The notes under the pieces are model-generated. The model worked only from the letters and a program-made list of their open reading frames with translations, did not search any database and was not told the DNA's origin. A program made the position numbers and the translations under genes. Positions 20,300 through 29,278 of a stretch of 64,000 nucleotides of DNA are shown here, one piece after another. The stretch spans positions 23,755 through 87,754 of the forward strand of contig DETU01000001.1 in NCBI GenBank assembly GCA_002362175.1, written 5' to 3'. Positions within the stretch are counted from its first letter, which is position 1. Each line of letters starts with the position of its first letter. Source of the stretch: Ruminococcus sp. UBA3280. GTDB taxonomy: Bacteria > Bacillota > Clostridia > Oscillospirales > Ruminococcaceae.

Positions 20300-23069
20300 A
20301 TAGCGATAGGTAATTCTTTGAGGTCATCTCCGAATTTTCCCCCGCTCCACACCGTACGTGACAGTTTCTCGTCATACGGCGTTCCATCGTATAGTCAAGT
20401 TTTTAGTGCATACGCAGTCCTGTATACTGTTTCTTTAAATCAAATTTCTATTGGCTGTAAATCTGCATATTTACGAAGTTTGTTGATTTTTGCAAGCTGT
20501 TTTTCGTTTAACTTCAGCATTTGCACGTATTTGCGTATTGTTTCTTCTTTGGTTGCCGTTACAAGCCTGTGTGCTTCTGTGCATAAAATTATGAGATTGC
20601 TGTAGCTGTTGTTTTCTGCACGTCCGCCAAATCTCGGCTTGATATGGTGGCATTCCATATTGTGAAGATACAAGGGCTTATGCGTTATCGCACAGTTTCC
20701 TTTTTGTGCAATATACCTTGAGAGCATATTGTCGGCAAATTCAATGCTTTCCCATTTGTACGCATTTTCCATAAGGTATTTGATAATCTCAAAATTTACA
20801 GAGTTCGGCACTTGATGTTCCTCATCATTTTTCAGAACATACTTGTTTACCTCTCTCCGCTTGTATTTCGAATAATCGTGCTGTACATAGGCTATAGGTA
20901 TCAGCGGTCGTCCGCCTATCCACCTCATTTGGCTTGATTTACCGTAATTTTCAGCTATGAACCTTGACCTGATTTCTCCTGATTTATCTACCTGACACCC
21001 TTTATTATTGTGATTTGCTCCATTCAGTTTCTTTTGTATCGGATAACCGATCTCAGCAAAATCAGCACTTATGTGAGTAGCCATGTTGTAATAGTTATGC
21101 AGTCCGCTTACCAAAGAATTATGCAGACTGATATTTTTATCAATGGATTTCCGATCGTTGCGGTTTAGAATACGCTTAACACTCTCTGCGGCTTTCTTCT
21201 TCGCTTTTTCTTTTGCTTTGTCTGTCATATGCGACCTTACTGCAAATTTTCCGCTTTTGGGAACAGCACGGATTTTGATACCGAGAAATTCCATATAGTT
21301 CTTTTTAAGATTGGTAATTCCCGATTTATCCGCACTGATTTCCAGCGAAAGCCGTTCTTTCAGCCATTTTACAACTGCTGTATAGGTTTTCTTTGCTGTA
21401 TCGTAGTCACGGCAGAAGATTTTAAAATCATCTGCATATCTTACGATATATATTTCTTTCAGCTTGCTTTTCTCCCGAAGCATATTCCATTTCTGCGACC
21501 TGTCTATTACAACATTACCTCTTTTATCGGTTTTGCTGTATTCTCGGTTTGTCCGTGTAGGAATAGCTTCCCACTGACTTGCTATCCACCAATCCAGTTC
21601 ATTCAGAACGATATTGGATAACAGCGGTGATAAAATACCGCCCTGCGGCGTTCCTGTTTCGGGAGATATTACAATGTCATTAAACAGAATATCTGCTTTC
21701 AGCATTGCTTTGATAATTGCTATTACTTTCAGATCCTGTATGCTCATTGCCCATATTTGCCGTACCAGCTTTGCGTGATTGATGTTGTCAAAGAAGCCTT
21801 TAATATCAATATCCACAACATAATGCAGATTTTGAAGCTGTATCATTTTGTAGCATTGTGCCACCGCATTTTGAGCTGACCTGTATGGTCTGAATCCATT
21901 ACTGCGTTCGTGAAATTTCGCTTCGCATATCGGCTCCAATATTTGTAATACGCATTGCTGTATCAGCCTGTCCCATATACTCGGAATACCAAGAGAACGT
22001 TGTTTTCCCCCTTTTCAATGTAAGTACGGCGAACTTTTTTCGGCTGATAGTAATTCAGCTTGTTTCTGACCTTTTGGACTATAGACTGAATTGGATACTT
22101 TTGAATATCCGTAATGATTTTTCCGTCAACTCCGGCAGTAAAGCTGCCTTTGTTTTTGCAGATATTTCGGTACGCAAGCACGATATTTTCTTCTAAAACT
22201 ATGAGCTTCATAAGATGTTTAAAGCACTTGCCTTGCTTGCTCTGTTCATACATTCCGCATAACTTTTCCTGCAAGCCATACCTATACATATTTTTCTCTG
22301 ATTTGTTAACAGTTTCCTTTGCCATAGTAAACACCGCCTTTCAGCGTGCTTTTTCTGAATAACCTTAGTTATCATTCTTACTCGAAGCTATGAAATCACT
22401 TTGTGATTACTATGCATACATATTAAACTTTGATTTTTACGACTTGTGCCTATCCCTCCGCCGCTTATTATCACGGTTTCATCGGTACTGTGGCACTACT
22501 CTCACAGCCCCTGATCAGCTTATACGATATAACCGCTTTCGTCTGAACATCAGTATAGAAATGTGAATTTCACTGATTGGACTGCTTTCCACATTCCATT
22601 ATTCTTAGCATAGGTACAACTTAGGTCAATCCTTTAGTCCTGCAAACATACCTTGCGGTACTTACTGCCTGTAACAGTATGGGGAGTTTCATACTAACAA
22701 CTTTTACTCCACCCCGTTTGCGTGCATATTTGCACCCCGACATTTCTATCGGTCATTCGTTTAGAACCGTACACTCGGATTTTCGTCGGGCTTTTAAGCC
22801 ATTCTAACCATATTGCACCGCCATCCGCACTATAGGCAGTACATCACACCTCTGTGACGCTTTCCTCGGCTTTATCCGTTAGGATCGCCCTCATGCGACT
22901 TCCACGGGCTTACGACACCTGCATTTCACACTGCTTAGCCGTCCGTAGTTTTAACGTGAGCCTTTCGGGACGTTACTCCGTCATTCAACTCATTAGAATA
23001 ATAGTTCTACGTAACTATATTTAATTTTTTGTTACGTGCCGCACCTTTTCAGTACAGAACGTGTCACAC
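20300..23069 (-). mobile_element. Group II intron inserted in virD4
   Basis: The 5' end GTGTGACACG fits the GUGYG consensus. The 3' end ..CTATCGCTAT fits AY. A domain V hairpin lies at about 20345-20386 (minus strand, CCGTATGACGAG AAA CTGTCACGTACGG), followed by GAGCGGGGGAAAA. The 700 bases 5' of the reverse-transcriptase gene hold the ribozyme domains. The boundaries were chosen because they restore the virD4 frame. An alternative 3' end six bases earlier (..ACCTAT) would leave a different, less conserved junction. Size is 2,770 bp. The intron lies on the sense strand of virD4, as needed for splicing. Confidence 0.85.
20440..22325 (-). pseudogene. ltrA: Group II intron reverse transcriptase/maturase with HNH domain, frameshifted
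   Basis: The start ATG 22325 follows GGCGGTG. The first frame ends near 21963. The second (to 20440) holds RT motifs (NGFRPYRSAQNAV, DIDIKGFFDNINH, GTPQGGILSPLLSNI, YADD in IVRYADDFKIF), the maturase X region and a C-terminal HNH endonuclease (HNMECHHIKPRFGG...LIILCTEAHR). The frames join as EKGGKQRSLGIPSIWDRL if the G5 run at 22007-22011 had six Gs. If the loss is real, the intron can splice only with help in trans and cannot move. Confidence 0.88.
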
Positions 23070-24461
23070 TATTTGCGAATTCGTCGAGCAAACAGCGGAC
23101 ATGATATGTTAATCTGCCACCCTTGCTGTTGTCAGCTTTGGTACAGAGCAGATTGAACATCTGGGAATACATAATCGCCACCAAAAAGTTGAATGTGGCA
23201 TCGGTGTCTGAAATGATTACGAAAAGTGCCGACAACTCATCACCGAGCTTGTCAAGGTGCAGTTCGTCGTAACTTGTAATTTCAAGAACCTCATCTATCG
23301 CAAAGGGTGCAAGTCGTGTCGAACAGGAAATCAGAATGGATTTTGCGGTTTTTCCTGCCGCCAATTTATAGGACTTGAATTGTTTTATCGCAAAAGTCCC
23401 GATACGTTTCTGTTCGTCGGAAGGCTTGCAGTTTGCCCTTATTTCGTTGTAAAATTCGCCACCGTCGTAGTCGTCAGGAAATGAGTTGTTAATCCAGTAT
23501 TCAACAAACTCAAACTGCAAATCGACGGCATTTTTAAATTCTTCATCTTCCTCACGGCATTCGGAGTCGTTAATCATATCAATAAGCGTTTCAAAATTTC
23601 GCTCATATTCGGGATAAAAACAGAAAATCATAGCAATATACGCAGTGTATAATAATTTTTCTGCCTTAACCCAGAAGTCATCACCCGACGGCTGTTGTGA
23701 TGAAGATGTATTTTTTATCAGCACTTCAACAAATTTCAGAATATCTTTCTCACGGTTTTTTGCCGAAATATAGGCAAACGGATTGTAGTGCATTGATTTT
23801 GCAAAATCAATCGTATTAAAAACCTTGATTTTATACGGCTCATACACGATTTTTCCGCACTCAACCAAAACTGTGCCTTTAGGGTCTGTCACGACGTAAC
23901 TTGAATGCATCTGCATAAGATTTGGCTTGACGAAAAATCTTGTCTTGCCACTTCCTGAACCGCCGATAATCAGGATATTTTTATTTCGTGCGTATTTCGG
24001 ACTTGATGGCTTGCCCATAGTCAGATACTCGGTCTGAGTGAGAATAACATTGTTGTCTTTGTCGGAATTGTCCATATACGGCTCAATATCGCTTGCAGTA
24101 CCCCACACAGCCGAACCATATTCCTCACCCTGACGGAATTTTTTCTTGTTTTTTGATTTAATGTATATGATAATTTTCATGACTATCGCCAACGCAATTC
24201 CGACAAGCAAGTCCACAGGATTCAGGCTCAGAACTATTTTCGCAAAAGATGTGCCGATATTGTTCATGAACGGCAGAAGTTTTGCCGAAATGTCGTCACC
24301 CTCCGAAATCCTGTACGCATAGCCGATTTTGTCGCCTGCATAGCCAAAAATCAGGTACGGCAGATTTGTAAGAATAAATTTTTTAACTTTTTTCCATTAA
24401 TCTGCATTGCATTACCTCCGTGTGTAGTCTGAACGTGCTTTTGGCTCGATTTTCAGGTATT

Positions 24462-24875
24462 TCAACGCATATTCCCCCTCGATTTTTCACGCTGTTTCTG
24501 TTGTCTTTTCGGCTGATTAGCGACTTTTTCCGTTTCCTTGCGTAACTGTTCACGGCTCATTTCGCCACGTCCTGAAAGCTGATTGTTAAATTTATCAGCA
24601 TATTCCGCAAAGGCTTTTTTGAAGTTGTCCGTCTTGCTGGCAGAAAAGAAAATGTGATAGGTCGGCGGATTCGTGGATTTATCACGCTTTAAGGCGTAAT
24701 CAATGTCATATTTTCGGGCGGTATCAAGAAAATCGCCGATATTTTCACTATTTACGTCGATTTTTTCAAGTCCTGACGGCGACTTGGTTTCAAGCTGTCG
24801 GAACGTCATACGACCTGTTTTCTGCGAATTTCCGTTAAGGAACTCATTCAGTGCCGATTTAAAAATATCTGCCAT
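24462..24875 (-). CDS. DUF3801 (PcfB-like) conjugation protein
   Basis: This intact 137-aa protein contains RMTFRQLETKSPSGLEKIDV, DFLDTARKYDIDYALKRDK and YHIFFSASKTDNFKKAF, the pattern of the DUF3801/PcfB family. The C-terminus is basic (KRQQKQREKSRG). It lies directly upstream of virD4. PcfB proteins help link the relaxosome to the coupling protein, and that is the likely role. Confidence 0.85.
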   Translation of the reverse strand: MADIFKSALNEFLNGNSQKTGRMTFRQLETKSPSGLEKIDVNSENIGDFLDTARKYDIDYALKRDKSTNPPTYHIFFSASKTDNFKKAFAEYADKFNNQLSGRGEMSREQLRKETEKVANQPKRQQKQREKSRGNMR

Positions 24876-24930
24876 AATTTTTTCTGCCTTGACAGTCAGA
24901 GCGATAGTCTTTCATGTACCGTATTCAAAG

Positions 24931-25191
24931 TCATTCGCCATAATTTTCACCGCCGTTTTCAGCAATAAAATACACACCTAAAGCCTCGCCGTTCAGCCAG
25001 TCTGTCAGCCTGTTTTTAGCCGATACAGTCATATTTTCAGACGGATATGTGCCGAGTACATAGATTGAATTGCTTATATCGGTTGCAATCAGACCATAAA
25101 CATCGCCGTCATCGCTGATTTCAACGGTAATTGCGATGATATTCGCATAGTTCACAAGATTACCGTCCTGCACGACAATAGTTTTTGCCAT
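24931..25191 (-). CDS. ICE accessory protein of unknown function, 86 aa
   Basis: Start ATG 25191 is favoured over the GTG nine bases upstream because GGGGAGGTG sits at the right distance. The product (MAKTIVVQDGNLVNYANIIA, then GDVYGLIATDISNSIYVLG, then LTDWL) looks like a small beta-strand domain with a C-terminal helix. It sits in the ICE operon between the cysteine-rich gene and DUF3801. I know of no function. Confidence 0.6.
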   Translation of the reverse strand: MAKTIVVQDGNLVNYANIIAITVEISDDGDVYGLIATDISNSIYVLGTYPSENMTVSAKNRLTDWLNGEALGVYFIAENGGENYGE

Positions 25192-25196
25192 AAATT

Positions 25197-25440
25197 TCAC
25201 CTCCCCTCAGTGGATTTTTTACATGGATTTCCATTCTGATATTTACATGTGTTGCAAATTCCTTTTTTTTCGGCAAATATCAATTGCCCTGTTTCTGTCG
25301 GCAACGTGTTTATCCTCGCTTTTATAAAAACTGCATTTCTGGTCAAAACCACTGCATTTATCGGCGGTAATCGCAATGCACCTGTAAAGTCCACGGATTT
25401 CAGTTTTCGCAAAAGCACATTTCAGAATCACTTTATTCAT
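25197..25440 (-). pseudogene. Cysteine-rich small protein, frameshifted; relative of the prophage gene at 56630
   Basis: The first frame, from ATG 25440, reads MNKVILKCAFAKTEIRGLYR, then CSGFDQKCSFYKSEDKHVAD, then DICRK. The second continues KGICNTCKYQNGNPCKKS. They join if the A8 run at 25263-25270 had seven As. The order of Cys residues (C..CxxxxxxCxFYK...CxxCKY...PC) is the same as in the intact 86-aa prophage protein at 56630-56890. A metal-binding role is likely for such Cys spacing but unproven. Confidence 0.6.
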
Positions 25441-25484
25441 AGTAAACCTCATTTTTTCTTTTCAGATGTCATAAAAACTTCCGA

Positions 25485-26414
25485 TTAATAGCCTAAATCA
25501 CGCTTTACTGCATAATCTGCCCATCGCTCTTCATTGTTGGTTTTGAAGTGATTGTTGTTGATTTTGTTGAACAGCGTGCTGATGAAATATTTCTCAAGAT
25601 TTCGGATATTATCAGTCGTTTTCACATTTTCAACAGCCCTTTCCAGACAGTCTATATTTACTTTCAGCAGAACTGACTTGACCACTTCATGAGGAAATTC
25701 CTGACCGCAGATAGTAACTGTTGCTTTGTCATTGCAGATGGTTCTTGCAATTGACTCTATGTGTTCATCAAGTTCTTTCACGGGAATAAGCGGCTGAATG
25801 CTGTACATTGGGCGTATGTAATCTTCGTAGTTGATTTGATATTTGATGTATTAGATATATTCTGCCATTTCCTGTAAATATTTTTTTGCTTTTTTTAATT
25901 TATCAATCAATCCATCATTCATTTTGGATTTTTTAGTATTTTTGGAGTTTTCAACAGTCATTTCAGCAGGCGAGGTGATTGATTGATAGAGTGATTTATT
26001 AATACATTCTTGATTATTATTTATTTTATTATCGTGTGGCGTTTCAATATGTTGTTGAGCTTGATTTAGGTTTTCAGTATCAAGGTCATCAATATATTGG
26101 TCGTGTTTTTCAAAAAAAGGCGGTGTTTCGGACGGAGTGCCATCATCGGAAGGGTTGGGGTCAACATCTTCCATAGGCTCATCACTGATAATATAATCCC
26201 AGCTTGAAATTCTGCCGTTCTTGTATCATCTCTCACGTCTAAGATAATTCAGAGATTCCAGTTTGTTAAGAGCGTTTGAAATTTTAGTGATGCCGTCACA
26301 AAGTATTTTTTTATTTATGATTGTGAAATCACGGGACATTTTCTTTATGAATTTTGGCATATTAAGTTCCTCCTTAGTAAAGTTAAAATATATAAAAAGC
26401 GGACAGCGTTTCAA
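25485..26414 (-). pseudogene. ICE replication initiator (RepA-like/DUF6017), with two in-frame stops and a missing N-terminus
   Basis: One reading frame holds a winged-helix segment (MSRDFTIINKKILCDGITKI, then NALNKLESLNYLRRER), TGA at 26226-26228, NGRISSWDYIISDEP, a long hydrophilic linker, TAA at 25851-25853, and a C-terminal DUF6017-like domain (KELDEHIESIARTICNDKAT, then EFPHEVVKSVLLKV, then NIRNLEKYFISTLFN). This is the architecture of the replication initiators that open Tn1549-type operons. The N-terminal initiator domain is not seen beyond 26414. The gene is a remnant. Confidence 0.65.
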
Positions 26415-26485
26415 GCCTTTTTTATGGCTATTTTACACCGATAAATTAACATCAAGTAATATATGCTAATATGGGATAATACGTG

Positions 26486-26546
26486 ATGTGGCAAACTCAA
26501 AATCTGCCAGTGGCAACATTTTACCAGTTCAAATCCGTTCAGCAGC
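26486..26546 (+). other. Degenerate tRNA-Leu-like 3' half, possible ICE attachment-site relic
   Basis: The stretch reads like the 3' half of a tRNA-Leu(CAA): an anticodon arm GCAAA-CTCAAAA-TCTGC (one mismatch in the stem), a variable-arm core GTGGCAACA, and a T-loop-like GTTCAAATC. The T stem no longer pairs and the 5' half is absent. ICEs and other elements often integrate in tRNA 3' ends and leave such copies. It lies 70 bases beyond the last ICE gene and just before the next chromosomal terminator. Confidence 0.4.
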
Positions 26547-26565
26547 ATTTAATGTTATTCACATA

Positions 26566-26594
26566 AAAAGGACGGATAGAATCCGTCCTTTTTT
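26566..26594 (-). terminator. Bidirectional terminator after the DUF11 gene
   Basis: AAAAGGACGGAT-AGA-ATCCGTCCTTTTTT is a perfect 12-bp stem with A and T tails on either side, so it could stop transcription from both strands. It abuts the stop of the DUF11 gene. Confidence 0.85.
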
Positions 26595-27457
26595 CAGCTT
26601 TGAATATTTCCCTTTATAACAATAGTACTTACACCTGGCTGTACAGACCATATGCCCGTCTGAGTATCCTGATTAAATTGTGCGGCAGGCACTTCAATCT
26701 GTCCTTCAAGGGTTACAAATTCACCCGTTGTATTGTCATAACTGTAATTTGTTCCTTGAACCCACGGAGTGTCATTGAATGTTGCGGTAAGTGAACTTAG
26801 AACAGGGCTAAACACGTCACGGAAAATCACATTATCCGCAGACAATGAAGCTGTGTTGCCATAGTTCTCAATAACAAAAGTATAGGTTATTTCACCGTTT
26901 TCTTCAACTTCCGTCGGACTGAGAGACTTGCTTATATTAAGATTTGCGGTATTATTCGGAATAACGGTCTTGTCAACGGTAATATCGGCAAAGTTATTTC
27001 CACTGATAACCGCCCTGTTTGTTATACTGCTGTCCGTACCAAGAGGAGCAAACTGATTAGGTCTTGTGTCATACATTACAAGAACATTTGAGTTTGCGGG
27101 AATGTTTATATTTTCTATTGTAAGCGGATTTGTTTCGGAAACTGTAGGAGCAGGCTGAAGGACACCATTTACATAGAGATTCACCGAATCCGCAACATAA
27201 GTCAGCGGAACAACTTCCGCAGTACTTCCCGAAGGAATATATGAACCGAGATTATCGGTAACAGTTATATTATTGAAAGCAGTATTGCCTTTGTTGATGA
27301 TACTGACTACAAAAACAACATTATTGTCAGGCGAATAATTATCATTAACCGCATTTTTTGAAGCTGAAAGAACTTCAATTATCTGACCGGTCGTAACATT
27401 GGAACTTCTGACATTTCCGTTATATGACAACGTCGCCTGATTATAAAAAGTCGCCAT
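26594..27457 (-). CDS. DUF11-domain surface protein
   Basis: This 287-aa protein starts at ATG 27457 after AAAAGGAGG. It has two DUF11-like beta domains: the first around VNDNYSPDNNVVFVVSIINK, NITVTDNLGSYIPSG, the second around NISKSLSPTEVEENGEITYT, NVIFRDVFSPVLSS. There is no clear signal peptide or membrane anchor. DUF11 proteins are usually exported adhesin- or S-layer-like. Single-gene transcription unit between two terminators. Confidence 0.75.
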   Translation of the reverse strand: MATFYNQATLSYNGNVRSSNVTTGQIIEVLSASKNAVNDNYSPDNNVVFVVSIINKGNTAFNNITVTDNLGSYIPSGSTAEVVPLTYVADSVNLYVNGVLQPAPTVSETNPLTIENINIPANSNVLVMYDTRPNQFAPLGTDSSITNRAVISGNNFADITVDKTVIPNNTANLNISKSLSPTEVEENGEITYTFVIENYGNTASLSADNVIFRDVFSPVLSSLTATFNDTPWVQGTNYSYDNTTGEFVTLEGQIEVPAAQFNQDTQTGIWSVQPGVSTIVIKGNIQS

Positions 27458-27532
27458 AAAAATTCCTCCTTTTATTATCGGGAAAAAGTTTTCCCATAAC
27501 ATTATATGCAGGAGGACAAAAAACTGACAATA

Positions 27533-27566
27533 AATAAAAATGCGGACATTTTTCAATGTCCGCATT
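27533..27566 (-). terminator. Terminator of fba
   Basis: On the minus strand AATGCGGACATT and AATGTCCGCATT form a 12-bp stem around a GAAA-type loop, followed by TTTTATTTATT. Confidence 0.85.
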
Positions 27567-27575
27567 CTGATTAAA

Positions 27576-28439
27576 TCAAGCCTTGTCAACGCTTCCGAAA
27601 AGTTCCATTTTTTCCTTAACCTTAGCCTTGATAGCTTCAAAGCCGGGAGCGAGAAGTTTTCTCGGGTCAAATCCCTTGCCCTGCTTGTCCTTGCCTGCTT
27701 CAATGTATTCTCTTGTAGCTTCCTGGAATGAAAGCTGACACTCTGTATTAACATTGATTTTAGCAACACCGAGAGAGATAGCCTTTGTAATCATATCGTC
27801 GGGTATACCTGTACCGCCGTGAAGAACGAGAGGCATTTCACCTACTGCATTGTTTACAGCTTCAAGAGTTTCAAAGCTGAGACCTGCCCAGTTAGCAGGA
27901 TATACACCGTGAATATTTCCGATACCTGCTGCAAGGAAATCAACACCAAGGTCTGCAATCTGCTTACATTCGTTGGGGTCTGCACATTCGCCTGCACCTA
28001 CAACGCCGTCCTCTTCACCGCCGATTGAACCTACTTCTGCTTCGATTGAAAGACCGAGCTGATGAGCAACGTTAACGAGTTCAGTTGTCTTTGCAACGTT
28101 TTCTTCAATCGGGAAATGTGAACCGTCGAACATTATTGAAGTAAAGCCAGCCTTGATGCACTTGTAACAGCCGTCATATGAACCGTGGTCGAGGTGGAGA
28201 GCAACAGGAACTGTTATTCCGAGTGACTTGTCCATAGCCTTAACCATAGCTGCAACGGTTTCAAAACCTGTCATATACTTTCCTGCACCTTCGGAAACAC
28301 CGAGAATAACGGGCGAATTGAGTTCCTGAGCTGTAAGAAGAATAGCCTTTGTCCACTCAAGATTGTTGATGTTGAACTGACCAACTGCGTACTTGCCAGC
28401 TCTTGCTTTCTGAAGCATTTCTGTAGCCGAAACTAACAT
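27576..28439 (-). CDS. fba: Class II fructose-1,6-bisphosphate aldolase
   Basis: This 287-aa protein, the normal length for class IIA, interconverts fructose 1,6-bisphosphate with dihydroxyacetone phosphate and glyceraldehyde 3-phosphate in glycolysis, in the cytoplasm. Visible motifs are VALHLDHGSYD (catalytic Asp84 and zinc ligand His85), FDGSHFPIEEN, EAEVGSIGGEEDG, GIGNIHGVY and VLHGGTGIP (phosphate binding). It stands alone, with its own promoter (28497-28525) and terminator. Start ATG 28439 follows AGGAGG. Confidence 0.95.
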   Translation of the reverse strand: MLVSATEMLQKARAGKYAVGQFNINNLEWTKAILLTAQELNSPVILGVSEGAGKYMTGFETVAAMVKAMDKSLGITVPVALHLDHGSYDGCYKCIKAGFTSIMFDGSHFPIEENVAKTTELVNVAHQLGLSIEAEVGSIGGEEDGVVGAGECADPNECKQIADLGVDFLAAGIGNIHGVYPANWAGLSFETLEAVNNAVGEMPLVLHGGTGIPDDMITKAISLGVAKINVNTECQLSFQEATREYIEAGKDKQGKGFDPRKLLAPGFEAIKAKVKEKMELFGSVDKA

Positions 28440-28496
28440 AATAAAATTCCTCCTGATTTTTACTTTACCAAGACAGCAAACTGTCTCAACATTTTT

Positions 28497-28525
28497 ATTA
28501 TACTACATTTCAAAACAAAATGCAA
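28497..28525 (-). promoter_or_regulatory. Vegetative-type promoter of fba
   Basis: The minus strand has TTGCAT, a 17-base spacer and TATAAT, about 55 bases before the fba start. This is a near-consensus sigma-A promoter, as expected for a highly expressed glycolytic gene. Confidence 0.75.
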
Positions 28526-28570
28526 GTACTAAAGAAAAATTTTACACATTATTTTCAATTTCAAATTACT

Positions 28571-28894
28571 TTATGACATTTCATAATATATAATATAAGA
28601 CCCCATAAATGATTTTACTTCATCAACCTTTACTGTTATTGTATCTCCTTCCTTAACATTTGGATTGTTTTCAGAACAAAAATTAAGATGCTCTCCTGCC
28701 TGAAGATTGTAACCAAATGTACTGTCCGGTGCAAATTTTTTAACAGTAAATGTAACAGTTTTGTCTGTAAGGTCATCACCGGAGTTAAGTGCCGATTCAA
28801 AACTTTCAGCATCTTTGTAATCAACGTTTTTTCCACAGCTGAAAAGTACAAAAGACATCATTATAACAAGAAAAACTGACAATAATTTCTTCAT
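28571..28894 (-). CDS. Small lipoprotein with OB-fold-like (tRNA_anti-like) domain
   Basis: The 107-aa product starts at ATG 28894 (GGGAGGTGAAATT upstream; a longer frame has no such site). It has a lipoprotein signal (MKKLLSVFLVIMMSFVLFSC). The rest, DKTVTFTVKKFAPDS, GYNLQAGEHLNFCSE, VKEGDTITVKVDEVKSFMGS, has the strand order of the tRNA_anti-like OB-fold found in extracytoplasmic lipoproteins. The ligand is unknown. Confidence 0.65.
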   Translation of the reverse strand: MKKLLSVFLVIMMSFVLFSCGKNVDYKDAESFESALNSGDDLTDKTVTFTVKKFAPDSTFGYNLQAGEHLNFCSENNPNVKEGDTITVKVDEVKSFMGSYIIYYEMS

Positions 28895-29023
28895 AATTTC
28901 ACCTCCCTGTAATATTTTTTCACATTGCAATAATATTATATATCCAAATGGATATAATGTCAATAGAATTTGAGAAATATATGATAAAATCTATTTAATA
29001 AATAATTTTGTAGAGGTGTTTTT

Positions 29024-29242
29024 GTGTACTATTTACAACGGTTAAAGGATTTAAGGGAGGACGAGGATTTACAGCAGTCCGATATTGCAAAACTTCTTTG
29101 TACAACACAACCGCAGTATTCACGCTATGAAACAGGAGAACGTGAATTACCTGTCAGACATCTTGTAACACTTGCCAACTTCTACAACGTTTCAGCCGAC
29201 TATATACTCGGACGTACAAACAATAAAATATTACGAAAATAA
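29024..29242 (+). CDS. XRE-family HTH regulator, 72 aa
   Basis: The start is GTG 29024 after AGAGGTG. The protein is one Cro/cI helix-turn-helix domain (LKDLREDEDLQQSDIAKLL, TTQPQYSRYETGERELPV, HLVTLANFYNVSADYILGRT). It stands alone between divergent genes, with its own terminator. Its target is unknown. Confidence 0.85.
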   Translation: MYYLQRLKDLREDEDLQQSDIAKLLCTTQPQYSRYETGERELPVRHLVTLANFYNVSADYILGRTNNKILRK

Positions 29243-29244
29243 AA

Positions 29245-29274
29245 ACCCGTACATTCAGATGTACGGATTTTTAA
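29245..29274 (+). terminator. Terminator of the XRE gene
   Basis: CCGTACAT-TCAG-ATGTACGG is followed by ATTTTT. Confidence 0.8.
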
Positions 29275-29278
29275 TTAA

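Larger units (their letters stand above)
19749..24407 (-). pseudogene. virD4: VirD4/TraG coupling protein, interrupted by a group II intron and an N-terminal frameshift
   Basis: Exon 1 (23070-24407) has N-terminal membrane segments, Walker A GGSGSGKTRFF, DPKGTVL and ends LLDEFAN plus one base. Exon 2 (19749-20299) starts GEIPQFDKLIATIRSREIS and ends in the usual C-terminal region. Removing 20300-23069 gives AAT-ATC-GGC, restoring FANIGEIPQF. From ATG 24267 the joined frame is 1749 nt, 583 codons with stop. Upstream, the first 10 codons from ATG 24407 (MQINGKKLKN) lie in another frame. One more A in the A6 run at 24379-24384 would join them to LTNLPYLIFGYAGDK. The protein would recruit relaxase-DNA to the channel. 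Function depends on splicing and on the reality of the frameshift. Confidence 0.85.

Noticed and set aside
23032..23060. Alternative intron 5' end at GTGCGGCACG, about 30 bases inside the chosen intron start
   Set aside because: It also fits GUGYG, but it would leave extra codons (SVTRSVLKR) after LLDEFAN. The start at GTGTGACACG restores the conserved VirD4 motif exactly.
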